From assembly GCA_019638615.1 (NCBI GenBank), contig JAHBTL010000003.1, positions 124,001-188,000 on the forward strand: a stretch of 64,000 nt of DNA, written 5' to 3'. Of this stretch, positions 1 through 8,463 are shown piece after piece. The translations under genes and the position numbers were made by a program. Source of the stretch: Chitinophagaceae bacterium. GTDB lineage: Bacteria; Bacteroidota; Bacteroidia; Chitinophagales; Chitinophagaceae. Each line of letters starts with the position of its first letter. Position 1 is the stretch's first letter. Below the pieces are notes generated by a model that saw nothing but the letters and a program-made list of their open reading frames with translations, did no database searches and was not told the DNA's origin.

Positions 1-1
1 G

Positions 2-697
2 AATGGCGGCCAGTTTGTTTCTCAAACCTATCGTTATGGAGTGGAGGACGGCAGGGCCGCGCTGCAATTTGATAATTTCTGGGATCCGGGTACCATGAGC
101 GGTAAAGAGTTGCGTGACTACCTGGTTGCTCATGCGGATGAGTTGATAATACCTCATGGTCAAAAATTTATAAGAGTGGGTTGGCCCACACCGGAAAGAG
201 CAAGTTACCCGGTATCTATAGCCGGATTTAACCTGCCTTATGGTGGTTTGATCGCTCCCGGGGTTTATCCGTCTGGGTATGATGCCAACGGTAACCCTAC
301 AGGATATATAGAAAACCTGGGAGAAAATATTCTTCAGAAGGACAATGACGGTAATTATATAGGAACTGTTCCGTTGCTGTATGCGGTAAGTAATGGCTGG
401 GATTTCATGGAACCCACTTTATTCTCCGCTTCTTATATTAAGTTAAGAGAATTATCACTTACTTATGGTTTGCCACAGTCGTTGATAAAATCATTGCGAA
501 TACAGGATGCCAGTTTTGGCGTGTACACAAGGAACGTGATTTTGTGGACCAAGGCCAAGATCGGTATTGACCCTGAAAACGCATTTCAACCCACAACAGG
601 TGTGCAGGGTGGAATACAATTCAAGCAGGGCATTGAACGATACAATGTAACACCATGGTCTATACCGGTAGGAGTGAAACTTAATATAACATTCTAA
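2..697 (+). CDS. SusC/RagA-family TonB-dependent receptor, C-terminal part only
   Basis: The window opens inside this gene; the frame is open from base 2 to the TAA at 697, giving the last 231 residues. SusC-type proteins are outer-membrane TonB-dependent channels that work with a SusD lipoprotein lid to import large nutrients. The visible part fits the end of the 22-strand barrel: aromatic-rich alternating strands, a segment (FSASYIKLRELSLTYGLP) typical of SusC C-termini, and a last strand ending in an aromatic residue (NITF). Only 21 bp separate it from the SusD-type gene, the normal SusC-SusD order. Plug domain, signal peptide and promoter lie outside the window. Family assignment is firm; the substrate cannot be told. 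Confidence 0.9.
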   Translation, partial: NGGQFVSQTYRYGVEDGRAALQFDNFWDPGTMSGKELRDYLVAHADELIIPHGQKFIRVGWPTPERASYPVSIAGFNLPYGGLIAPGVYPSGYDANGNPTGYIENLGENILQKDNDGNYIGTVPLLYAVSNGWDFMEPTLFSASYIKLRELSLTYGLPQSLIKSLRIQDASFGVYTRNVILWTKAKIGIDPENAFQPTTGVQGGIQFKQGIERYNVTPWSIPVGVKLNITF

Positions 698-718
698 GAC
701 ATTTATACCTTCTTTTAT

Positions 719-2410
719 ATGAAAAAAAATTATGTAATATTGTTAACGATAGTATCTATGGTAGTTGCCGGGCTATCGTGCCAAAAACACCTGGTGGAGC
801 TTAATAAAAATCCTAATGGTGCAGACCCTGCCACCGCCAATCCGAATTTAGTGCTGTCTACCGTATTAACAGAATCGGGAAGGGCGTTTGTTAATCTGGG
901 TTATCTTGATGTAGCAGGCGTAATGCAGCATACACAGAAAGACGGCTGGGCAGGCGGACACAATAATTATGACTGGGGAAATTCTAATGACTGGAGCGGT
1001 TATTACGGTATCCTGAGAAATAATCAGTTTGTATATGACAAGGCGGTAGAGCTCAACTATCCATTGCACCAGGGCATAGCGCTGGTGATGAAGAGCCTTG
1101 TTTTTGGTTTGATCACTGACTTATGGGGTGATGCTCCCTACAGCAACGCATTAAAGGGAAACCTGGGAGGTGCTGAAAACACTTTTCCAAAATTTGATAA
1201 ACAGCAAAGCATATATGATAGTATCCTGTCCAATCTCGAAAAAGCAAATGCGCTTTTAGAGGAATCTTCCTTTAACAGTACAACCGGGCCGGCAGATATT
1301 TATTACGAAGGAAATGCGCTTAAATGGAGAAAGTTTGCCAATTCGCTGGCTTTGCGTTATTACATGCGCCTTTCGGAAAAACTTCCTGCGGTAGCACAGC
1401 AGGGTATTGAAAAAATAGCAGGAGATCCGTCAAAATATCCCGTTATCACTGCTGTTGCAGATGAGCCGTCAATGGGTTTCCCCGGAAACAGCGATGCGGA
1501 TTCCTGGCCAGCGTATGCCGTTCCACAGTCAGACAGCACCAATTATATAAGGATCAAAATGTGCAATACCTTAGTAACGGAGTTGTTGAGTAAAAATGAT
1601 CCGAGGATCAAGGCATGGGCTGAGCCTGTTACTGAATCTATATATGTTGATCCGGATCTTTCGGGGAATATAAGTAAAGTGGTGTACGATACTGTGATCA
1701 ATGGGGTACTCCGCCCAAGAGTAATGATCATAACCAATGAATTTCTTGCTGCGAAGGGAATAACCTTAAATGATATCAATCAGGATCCTTATTATGTGGG
1801 ATTGCCTGTAGCGTTAAATGCCCCGCAAACCTATAACCTGAGCCCTGATGTTCAGCAGGCATCTCACAATACGCATGTGTCGTGGGTGAACAAAAATTTT
1901 GCTAAGGGAAATGCAGGGGGCACCAGGGTAAGGCTGATAACCGCGGCAGAAGTTCATTTCATTCTGGCAGAAGCTGCTGCCAAGGGCTGGAATGCGGGCG
2001 ATGCGGAAGGGCACTATAATCAGGGAATTACCGCTTCTTTCTCGGTGTGGGGATTGGGTGCTGATGCCCCGGCCTATATTGCCCAGCCTGAAGTAGCTTA
2101 TAACGGAACCATTGAACAGATCATTACCCAGAAATGGATAGCGAGCTGGAGCATGGCGGCTGAAGCCTGGTTCGACTGGCGCAGAACAGGTTATCCTGAA
2201 TTACACGGTGTAACCGGGTTTACCAAAGCGCCGGAGCTTCCTTTGCGTTTTTACTACCCGCTGGGAGAGAGAAACCTGAACGGAACCAATGTAGAAGCTG
2301 CCAATAGCAACCTGGAATCTACCCCGTATTCCAACTTTGGTGGAAACGGAGCAAAGAACAGTCCATGGTCCAGACCATGGATCGTGCAGGGAACAGGAAA
2401 GCCGTGGTAG
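719..2410 (+). CDS. SusD/RagB-family nutrient-binding outer-membrane lipoprotein
   Basis: The 563-residue protein starts with a lipoprotein signal (hydrophobic residues 5-19, lipidation Cys21 in GLSC). It follows the SusC-type gene directly, as expected for a surface lipoprotein that closes the SusC channel and binds the substrate. The sequence resembles the SusD-like_2 subgroup: an N-terminal NPNGADPATANPNLVLS-like stretch, helical TPR-type segments around residues 100-240, and a C-terminal region with AEAWFDWRRTGYPEL (about residues 480-495), a strong hallmark of the family. No paired sigma/anti-sigma genes are visible here. A period-7 repeat array begins 5 bp after the stop codon. Function is known only at family level; the ligand is unknown. 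Confidence 0.93.
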   Translation: MKKNYVILLTIVSMVVAGLSCQKHLVELNKNPNGADPATANPNLVLSTVLTESGRAFVNLGYLDVAGVMQHTQKDGWAGGHNNYDWGNSNDWSGYYGILRNNQFVYDKAVELNYPLHQGIALVMKSLVFGLITDLWGDAPYSNALKGNLGGAENTFPKFDKQQSIYDSILSNLEKANALLEESSFNSTTGPADIYYEGNALKWRKFANSLALRYYMRLSEKLPAVAQQGIEKIAGDPSKYPVITAVADEPSMGFPGNSDADSWPAYAVPQSDSTNYIRIKMCNTLVTELLSKNDPRIKAWAEPVTESIYVDPDLSGNISKVVYDTVINGVLRPRVMIITNEFLAAKGITLNDINQDPYYVGLPVALNAPQTYNLSPDVQQASHNTHVSWVNKNFAKGNAGGTRVRLITAAEVHFILAEAAAKGWNAGDAEGHYNQGITASFSVWGLGADAPAYIAQPEVAYNGTIEQIITQKWIASWSMAAEAWFDWRRTGYPELHGVTGFTKAPELPLRFYYPLGERNLNGTNVEAANSNLESTPYSNFGGNGAKNSPWSRPWIVQGTGKPW

Positions 2411-2414
2411 GGAG

Positions 2415-2504
2415 AAGGTATAGGGCATAAGGTGCAGGGTATGAGGTAAAACCACCTATGTACTCCATCTTCTTCCTTTCACCTTTCACCTTCTACCTTC
2501 TACC
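2415..2504. repeat. Period-7 intergenic array A1 (AAGGTRT-type words with an opposed arm)
   Basis: Five consecutive 7-bp words (AAGGTAT, AGGGCAT, AAGGTGC, AGGGTAT, GAGGTAA) occupy 2415-2449. After a short spacer, four words of the complementary type (TTTCACC twice, TTCTACC twice) occupy 2477-2504. The two arms could pair imperfectly in the transcript. The array starts 5 bp after the susD stop codon. Confidence 0.8.
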
Positions 2505-2521
2505 GTATAATCATTTGGAAG

Positions 2522-3799
2522 ATGCATATAAGAGTATTTGTTTTTTTTCTTTGTATAATTAGTTTCACTCCTAATACCTACACCCAAACCTTTAAAGCCG
2601 GTGCCGCAGTAAGGGTCATTACCCCTGACCCTTTACTGCCGGTTTCCGGGGGAATAGGAACTCCAAAGCCTGCCACTGTTAAACAGGGCGATCTGTTTGT
2701 TCGTGCGCTTGTGCTTGAGAAAGGCAATACAAGAGTGGCCATCGTGAACATAGATAATTTAGGATGGCCATCGGTGTTAGGTAATCAATCAAGAGCGCTT
2801 ATAAAAGGCATTCCTCCGGAAAATATATTGATCGGCGCCACCCATACGCACAGTGCTCCCGACGCGTATGGTTTTCCGAATGAAAAAGGAGAATCATTTG
2901 CCGACCTCAAATATCTTGACTGGTGTGTGCGGCAGGTAGCCGATGCTGTAAATGAGGCGCTGAAAAAGCTGGAACCTGCTTCACTGAAAATTGCGGTAGG
3001 GGAGGCCAAAGGCAAAATTGCTTATAACTATTATGCTCCCGATTTATACGATCCCCGCTGCGGGGTCATACAGGCTATAGCCACTGCCGGCAAAAATAAA
3101 GATAAGCCAATAGCTACCCTGGTAAACTATGCCATTCACCCGGAAGTGATAGGCTCCAAACAAGGCATCTTAAGTCCTGATTTATGCGGACCTTTGTACG
3201 ACAGGATAGAATCAAAAAGTGGAGGTATAGCTATTTTTATGAATGGAGCACAGGGGGGTATGGTAACTGCCGATACCCGTATTGATGAAAAAACAGAAGC
3301 CAACCATTGGGCAGAATGCGGAAGGATAGGCAATTTACTGGCTGATGAAGCGCTGCGTATCATTGCCGATGCTCCCGTTCAAACCAACCCTGCGTTGTTT
3401 TGTACCGCGCGCAGCATAAAATTTCCTATTGACTCGGATATCATGAAATATATTCTGAGTCATTCGCCGCTGAAGCTTGCAGGCGAAAATCCCAATACGG
3501 ATTATGCAGAAACACAGCTCAACCTGCTGAATATAGGAACCGCGCAGGTGCTTACTATTCCGGGAGAGGCGTTGCCTAATATCGGGTACTATGTAAAAAG
3601 GCATATGAAAACCAAGCACCCTTTTTTGTTTGGTTTAACCAACGATGCTTTTGGGTATATGTTGACTAAAGTGGATTTTAATAGCTTTAAAAGATATGAA
3701 TATGTCAGTCGAACCAGTTTGGGTGAAATGACCGGCGAACTGTATATAGAGCAGGCTTTACAACTGGTAAAGGACAGTCCTGCATCAGCGGGGTATTAG
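2522..3799 (+). CDS. Neutral/alkaline ceramidase N-terminal-domain hydrolase, secreted
   Basis: The 425-residue protein has a cleavable signal peptide (hydrophobic residues 4-16, then NTYTQ) and then matches the N-terminal domain of neutral ceramidases: FKAGAAVRVITPD near residue 25 and the zinc-site motif GATHTHSAPD, with His108 and His110 as probable ligands. Classical neutral ceramidases, which cleave the amide bond of ceramide, are about 650-750 residues long. This one contains essentially the catalytic domain alone, a common arrangement in Bacteroidota whose substrates are mostly untested. Its place after a SusC/SusD pair suggests it acts on something imported or processed by that system, but this is inference. 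The stop codon TAG runs directly into a period-7 repeat array. Confidence 0.85.
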   Translation: MHIRVFVFFLCIISFTPNTYTQTFKAGAAVRVITPDPLLPVSGGIGTPKPATVKQGDLFVRALVLEKGNTRVAIVNIDNLGWPSVLGNQSRALIKGIPPENILIGATHTHSAPDAYGFPNEKGESFADLKYLDWCVRQVADAVNEALKKLEPASLKIAVGEAKGKIAYNYYAPDLYDPRCGVIQAIATAGKNKDKPIATLVNYAIHPEVIGSKQGILSPDLCGPLYDRIESKSGGIAIFMNGAQGGMVTADTRIDEKTEANHWAECGRIGNLLADEALRIIADAPVQTNPALFCTARSIKFPIDSDIMKYILSHSPLKLAGENPNTDYAETQLNLLNIGTAQVLTIPGEALPNIGYYVKRHMKTKHPFLFGLTNDAFGYMLTKVDFNSFKRYEYVSRTSLGEMTGELYIEQALQLVKDSPASAGY

Positions 3800-4081
3800 T
3801 TTGTGGTTTATATTTTGTAGTTTATAGTTTCGGGTTATTTGAGATTTGAAATAAGGCTATCAATCAGCCTTAGCAATGGATAGTTAACGATGGAGAATGG
3901 ACAATGAGAAGAATCAATCATTGTCAACCGTCAATTCTCGATTGTGCATAGTTTGATGCATCAGTCTTCAGTTACCTGCGACGTAACCATAAACCAAAAA
4001 CCAGTGACCTGAAACCTGCGACTTGTAACTCATTGCCCAAAGCTGACGGCTGATAGCTGACAGCCACCAGCTAATACCTTA
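3799..4081. repeat. Period-7 composite array A2
   Basis: This array fills the gap between the ceramidase and PhoPQ-type genes. Its first word (GTTTGTG) begins at the final G of the stop codon, followed by GTTTATA, TTTTGTA, GTTTATA, GTTTCGG and so on in unbroken 7-bp phase to about 3854. Next come CAATGGA/GAATGGA words (about 3876-3907), their complements (TTGTCAA, CCGTCAA; about 3921-3950), AAACCNN/GAAACCT words (about 3972-4030) and GCTGACG/GCTGATA words (about 4040-4070). No coding potential or promoter was recognised. Confidence 0.8.
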
Positions 4082-4099
4082 ATAATTTAAAAAATACAA

Positions 4100-5437
4100 A
4101 TGAAAAGAGTTTTTGTAATTTTTGCCGTCCTCCTGTTTGCTTCCGCCTGTTTGTTTGCGCAGGTTACTCCTTCTACTGCATTGAAAAGCTATCTGAACAA
4201 TGGAGACAATACCTATAAATGGGAGTTAAAAGACAGCTATGATATTGGCAATGTAAAAGCCTATGCTTTATTACTGACTTCCCAGAAATGGAGGGAACAT
4301 ATCTGGACTCACCAGTTGACTTTACTCGTTCCCAAAGAAAATAAATACGATGGCGCCTTATTGTTTATAACAGGCGGATCAATAAAAGATGGACTGCCGA
4401 ACTGGAATGGACGTGACGACAAGTTCAATAAAAGCATCAGCGCGCTGGCAGAAAAAAACAGCGCTATTGTAGCAGTGCTTCGTCAAACACCCAATCAGCC
4501 ATTGTATGATGGTTTAACGGAAGATGCTTTGATTTCGTTTACACTGCATAATTTTAAAAAAGACGGCGATTATAGTTGGCCGTTATTATTTCCTATGGTA
4601 AAAAGCGCCGTAAAAGCAATGGATGCGGTGCAGGAGTTTTCTAAGCAGCAGTTAAATCATGCGATCAACAGGTTTGTGGTATCCGGTGCATCCAAGCGCG
4701 GTTGGACCACCTGGTTGACCGGCGCGAATGACAGCCGTGCGCAAGCCATAGCTCCCATGGTGATAGATGTATTGAATATGCCGGTGAGCCTTGACTACCA
4801 GATCAAAGCCCTGGGAGATTACAGCGTGCAGATTGAAGATTATGTAAGGCTGGGTATTCCGCAGGGAGCAAAAACAGAAAGTGGCGCAGCGGTTACTACC
4901 ATGGTAGATCCTTATTCGTACAGGGCAACGCTTACCATGCCTAAATTGATCTTTATGGGAACCAATGACGAGTATTGGGTGGTGGATAATATCAAAAATT
5001 ATCTGAATGATATACCAGGCAAAAACCTGTTGCATTATGTTCCTAATGCCGGGCACAATCTTGGCGATGGTAAGCAGGCTTTTGAAGCGCTCGGGGCGTT
5101 TTTTGGAGCTACACTCACCAATCATGCTTACCCCGAATGTTCCTGGACTACTTCGGTCAGCAAAAAGGGTATAAAACTAAAAATAAAGGCTACAAAAGAT
5201 GAGCTTACTGATGTAATTGTATGGCATGCAGATTCACCTGATACGGATTTTCGCAACGATAAATGGACCAGCTCGGATTTAAATATTTCCAATAAGAAAA
5301 AGCTCAAAATAACTGAATCGCTTCCAGCCAATGGCTACAGGGCATTTTATGTAGACCTGAAGTACAAAGATGTGAATGGCGGCACTTACACCGTGAGTAC
5401 CCGCGTATTTATGACGGACGATAAGAAGATTCTGTAA
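4100..5437 (+). CDS. PhoPQ-activated pathogenicity-related (PqaA-type) alpha/beta hydrolase, secreted
   Basis: The 445-residue protein has a signal peptide (residues 1-20, ending CLFAQ) and belongs to the PhoPQ_related alpha/beta-hydrolase family. A putative catalytic triad is visible: nucleophile Ser198 in SGASKRG, Asp290 in GTNDEYW and His319 in PNAGHN. The region SGASKRGWTTW followed by AIAPMVIDVLNM is diagnostic. The family is named after a PhoP/PhoQ-induced Salmonella gene; its enzymatic substrates are poorly defined. It probably acts in the periplasm or outside the cell. It follows the ceramidase-like gene and may share a transcript, although a 300-bp repeat array lies between. The TAA stop codon is the first three bases of the next array. 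Confidence 0.86.
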   Translation: MKRVFVIFAVLLFASACLFAQVTPSTALKSYLNNGDNTYKWELKDSYDIGNVKAYALLLTSQKWREHIWTHQLTLLVPKENKYDGALLFITGGSIKDGLPNWNGRDDKFNKSISALAEKNSAIVAVLRQTPNQPLYDGLTEDALISFTLHNFKKDGDYSWPLLFPMVKSAVKAMDAVQEFSKQQLNHAINRFVVSGASKRGWTTWLTGANDSRAQAIAPMVIDVLNMPVSLDYQIKALGDYSVQIEDYVRLGIPQGAKTESGAAVTTMVDPYSYRATLTMPKLIFMGTNDEYWVVDNIKNYLNDIPGKNLLHYVPNAGHNLGDGKQAFEALGAFFGATLTNHAYPECSWTTSVSKKGIKLKIKATKDELTDVIVWHADSPDTDFRNDKWTSSDLNISNKKKLKITESLPANGYRAFYVDLKYKDVNGGTYTVSTRVFMTDDKKIL

Positions 5438-5539
5438 GTTACAAGTTGCAGGTTGCAGGCTACAGGTTTGGATATTTGAAATTTGATATTTGAAATTGGA
5501 TTGCTGAAAGCTCATTTCAAATCTCAGATCTCAAATCCG
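5435..5539. repeat. Period-7 array A3, beginning at the stop codon
   Basis: Fifteen consecutive 7-bp words run without a phase slip. The first, TAAGTTA, contains the stop codon of the upstream gene; then follow CAAGTTG, CAGGTTG, CAGGCTA, CAGGTTT, four TGAWATT-like words, TGAAAGC, and finally the complementary type (TCATTTC, AAATCTC, AGATCTC, AAATCCG). The TGAAATT and AAATCTC halves can pair around a short loop, so the transcript may fold into a long imperfect hairpin. Confidence 0.85.
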
Positions 5540-5583
5540 CCATCCATCAGAAATTCCCTATCTTCCCGGTATAATATTTCTGT

Positions 5584-6357
5584 ATGCTGCTACCAATAGG
5601 TGACGATAATTCTGACCGGACAAGAACGCCGTATGTAAACTACATTTTAATCGCTGTCAATATTTTCGTTTTTATTTTTTTTCAGGGCTTTGGAGGCAAT
5701 GAGGTATTTACCTATGCTTTTTCTACGGTGCCTGCCGAAATTATTACAGGTCTGGATATTGTAACACAACCACACCTGGAGGTAGATGCAAATACCGGGA
5801 TAACATTTAGCGTGCCCGGGCTGCAACCCACTCCCATACCGGTTTACTTTACATTAATAACCTCCATGTTCATGCATGGCGGCTGGGCGCACCTCGGTGG
5901 CAACATGCTGTACCTTGCCATTTTTGGCGATAATATCGAGAACAGGCTGGGACATTTCAGATACCTCGTCTTCTATTTTGTATGTGGCATCATAGCCTCT
6001 TTAAGCCATGTATTTTCTACGGTAATGCTTCACCAGAATTCATTGATCCCAAGCCTGGGTGCGTCGGGTGCCATCAGTGGGGTATTGGGCGCGTATCTTT
6101 TACTCTTCCCCGGGCGTAAGGTGCATGCTTTCCTGCTATGGTTTATCATCTCTATTCCTGCAGTACTTGCCCTGGGAGTCTGGATCTTTTTCCAGGTAAT
6201 AAGCGGGTTGGGCATGTTGGGAGGAGAAGAAACCGGCGGAGTGGCTTATGCTGCACATATTGGTGGCTTTATCGCCGGTTTTTTACTCATAAAACTATTC
6301 GATCCTGTAAAATTAAGGGTTGCTTCAGAACCGTTTATCCGGCGTGTAAGAAAATAA
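5584..6357 (+). CDS. Rhomboid-family intramembrane serine protease
   Basis: The 257-residue membrane protein has six or seven hydrophobic segments (about 17-35, 88-115, 125-145, 155-175, 180-205, 220-233). The rhomboid catalytic dyad is visible: Ser161 in GASG and His225 in AAHIGGF. The family-typical HGGWAHLGGNMLY motif lies at residues 98-110, where Asn107 would help form the oxyanion hole. Such enzymes cut substrate transmembrane segments inside the membrane; the target here is unknown. The gene is followed 24 bp or more later by the DUF4105/Lnb-like gene, a close spacing that suggests co-transcription. Confidence 0.92.
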   Translation: MLLPIGDDNSDRTRTPYVNYILIAVNIFVFIFFQGFGGNEVFTYAFSTVPAEIITGLDIVTQPHLEVDANTGITFSVPGLQPTPIPVYFTLITSMFMHGGWAHLGGNMLYLAIFGDNIENRLGHFRYLVFYFVCGIIASLSHVFSTVMLHQNSLIPSLGASGAISGVLGAYLLLFPGRKVHAFLLWFIISIPAVLALGVWIFFQVISGLGMLGGEETGGVAYAAHIGGFIAGFLLIKLFDPVKLRVASEPFIRRVRK

Positions 6358-6381
6358 ATTACCTGCGGATGTACGGTTGTT

Positions 6382-7602
6382 TTGAAAGGCAGTATCCTGT
6401 TTAGTTTTTTTCCCCGAACTTCCCGGAAATTTTTATTGTTGAAAAAGATCGGCTTCATTATTATTACTGTTTTCTTTTCGTTGACAGGCTTTTCGCAGCA
6501 GGATTCTTCGCATGTCCGTATTAGTATACTCACCTGCGGCTCCGGTGAGGACCTTTATTCTACCTGGGGGCATAGCGCGATCCGCGTTACAGATACCACT
6601 ACTCATTCTGACCGGGTATATAATTACGGGACTTTTGATTTTTATGATCCTGATTTTTATATCAACTTCATCAAAGGAAAGTTGCTTTATTATTTAGGTG
6701 TGGAAAGTTATATGGGCTTTGTGGATAGCTACCGGCTTGAACAAAGGAGGATTATTGAACAGGAATTAAATCTTACCGGGGAGGAAAAGCTTCGGTTGCT
6801 CTATGCTTTGAAAGAGAATGCAAAGGAGGAAAATAAATTTTACCGCTACGATTTTCTTTTTGATAATTGCGCTACACGGGTACGCGATATTATCCGGATC
6901 AATACCGATTCCGGCCTGGCTGTAAGTAATATTCTTCCCGGTAAGGTCACTTTCAGGCAAATGATCTATCATGATCTGAATCTCAATCATTCTTACTGGA
7001 GCAAGCTGGGGATAGATATTTTATTAGGGAGCGGCCTGGAGAAAATTGTTCTGAATGAACAAAGCATGTTTTTGCCTGAATACTTATATAAAGGGTTTGA
7101 TAGTTCCCTGAACGGAAATAAGAAACTGGTAGGTAAAAAGAGTGTAATCTATGCAGGGAATGAAACACAGCCTCCTGCTTCATTGTTCACACCCTTTGTA
7201 GTGTTTACCTTTTTGCTGCTTGTATGGATCCTATTCAGCGTTAGTAAGTCAAAAGCCCTGGCTGTCATTGTTCGTGTGCTTGATTTCTTATTGTTCTTTG
7301 TTACAGGATTGCTGGGAATACTTCTTATTTTCATGTGGACGGGTACCGATCATCAGCTCTGCCGGAATAATTTTAATTTGATGTGGGCGATCCCTTTTCA
7401 TGCCATTGCAGCTTTCTCGCTTATCAGTAAAAAGCAATGGTTAAAAAAATACTGGCTGGCATCTGCCATCCTGTATGGTATTTTATTGCTAAGCTGGTTT
7501 TTCCTCCCCCAGCATTTAAATACAGGATTGTTACCAATGGTTATTTTATTGGGCTGGAGAAGCTGGGTATTCTACAGGGGTAAAGCTTCTAAAAATAGTT
7601 GA
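6382..7602 (+). CDS. DUF4105 / lipoprotein N-acyltransferase Lnb-like membrane protein
   Basis: The longest frame (406 residues) begins at TTG 6382. A later TTG at 6439 would begin just before the first hydrophobic segment (KKIGFIIITVFFSLTGFSQ) and is equally possible. The N-terminal half is a periplasmic DUF4105 domain with TWGHSAIRV (His64) and DNCATRVRDI (Cys163), residues that look like a papain-type His/Cys pair. The C-terminal third has four or five membrane segments (about 260-400). DUF4105 proteins of Bacteroides have been described as Lnb, which N-acylates the lipoprotein N-terminus in place of Lnt. I assign the family with confidence, the exact function with less. The start codon is uncertain. 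Confidence 0.8.
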   Translation: MKGSILFSFFPRTSRKFLLLKKIGFIIITVFFSLTGFSQQDSSHVRISILTCGSGEDLYSTWGHSAIRVTDTTTHSDRVYNYGTFDFYDPDFYINFIKGKLLYYLGVESYMGFVDSYRLEQRRIIEQELNLTGEEKLRLLYALKENAKEENKFYRYDFLFDNCATRVRDIIRINTDSGLAVSNILPGKVTFRQMIYHDLNLNHSYWSKLGIDILLGSGLEKIVLNEQSMFLPEYLYKGFDSSLNGNKKLVGKKSVIYAGNETQPPASLFTPFVVFTFLLLVWILFSVSKSKALAVIVRVLDFLLFFVTGLLGILLIFMWTGTDHQLCRNNFNLMWAIPFHAIAAFSLISKKQWLKKYWLASAILYGILLLSWFFLPQHLNTGLLPMVILLGWRSWVFYRGKASKNS

Positions 7603-7647
7603 GTTAAAATCAACTCCTTGTATTTTATCTGTTTAAAAAAGAAATGT

Positions 7648-8463
7648 ATGCAGGAAAAAGTCATTCAGTATAAAAATAGCCCTGTTGCATATACGGTTGG
7701 GGGGAAAGGACCTGCAGTGATGCTGATACATGGTTTTGGAGAAGACAGCAGGGTGTGGGAACACCAGGTTGCGTATTTAAAAAAGTCTTTCAGGTTGATT
7801 TTGCCTGATATTCCCGGCAGTGGAAAATCTCCATATATTAACCTTGCGCAACAACCACAGGTGATGGATGCCTATGCCACGATGATGAAATGTATCCTGG
7901 AAGAAGAGAAGGCAAATCGTTGTACCGTAATAGGTCATAGTATGGGAGGTTATACAGCGCTTGCACTGGCAGACCACTTTCCGGATTGCTTAAATGGACT
8001 GGGGCTGGTTCATTCAACAGCCTATGCAGATACGGCAGAACGTATAGAAACCCGCAGAAAGGGAATCAGCTTCATTCAAAAATATGGCGCTCAGGAGTTT
8101 TTAAAACAATCTATTCCTAATTTGTTTGGCAAAGCATTTTCTGAACAACATACTGAGGAAGTACAAAAACTGGTGGACAGGGCAGGCAACTTTAGCAGCG
8201 AAGCACTCGTACAATATTACGATGCCATGATAGAGCGGCCGGACCGGATAAGCGTACTAAAAAAAATTTCAAAACCTGTATTATTTATTATCGGCGAGGA
8301 GGATAAAAGTGTATATTTACAAGACAGCCTGAATCAATGTTACACTCCTCTATTGTCTCTTATTGATATCCTTCCCGGCGTTGCTCATATGAGTATGTGG
8401 GAAAAGAAAGACCATACGAATATAACCTTAATGAAATTCCTCAACTATGTAACTGATGCCTGA
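7648..8463 (+). CDS. Alpha/beta hydrolase fold protein
   Basis: I chose ATG 7648 (271 residues) over an upstream TTG because the conserved fold begins right after it. It has the usual landmarks: oxyanion region IHGFGEDSRVW near residue 28, nucleophile elbow GHSMGG with Ser98, acid residue in GEEDKSV and the C-terminal GVAHMSMWE histidine. A cap-like helical insert lies between. It is probably a cytoplasmic esterase, lipase or related hydrolase; the substrate cannot be read from sequence. Its last 8 bases overlap the start of the T9SS-sorted protein gene, so the two are likely translated from one message. Confidence 0.85.
   Translation: MQEKVIQYKNSPVAYTVGGKGPAVMLIHGFGEDSRVWEHQVAYLKKSFRLILPDIPGSGKSPYINLAQQPQVMDAYATMMKCILEEEKANRCTVIGHSMGGYTALALADHFPDCLNGLGLVHSTAYADTAERIETRRKGISFIQKYGAQEFLKQSIPNLFGKAFSEQHTEEVQKLVDRAGNFSSEALVQYYDAMIERPDRISVLKKISKPVLFIIGEEDKSVYLQDSLNQCYTPLLSLIDILPGVAHMSMWEKKDHTNITLMKFLNYVTDA

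Noticed and set aside
3799-4081. Reading the heptamer arrays as CRISPR arrays
   Set aside because: Units are 7 bp, degenerate and without unique spacers, and no cas gene is present in the window.
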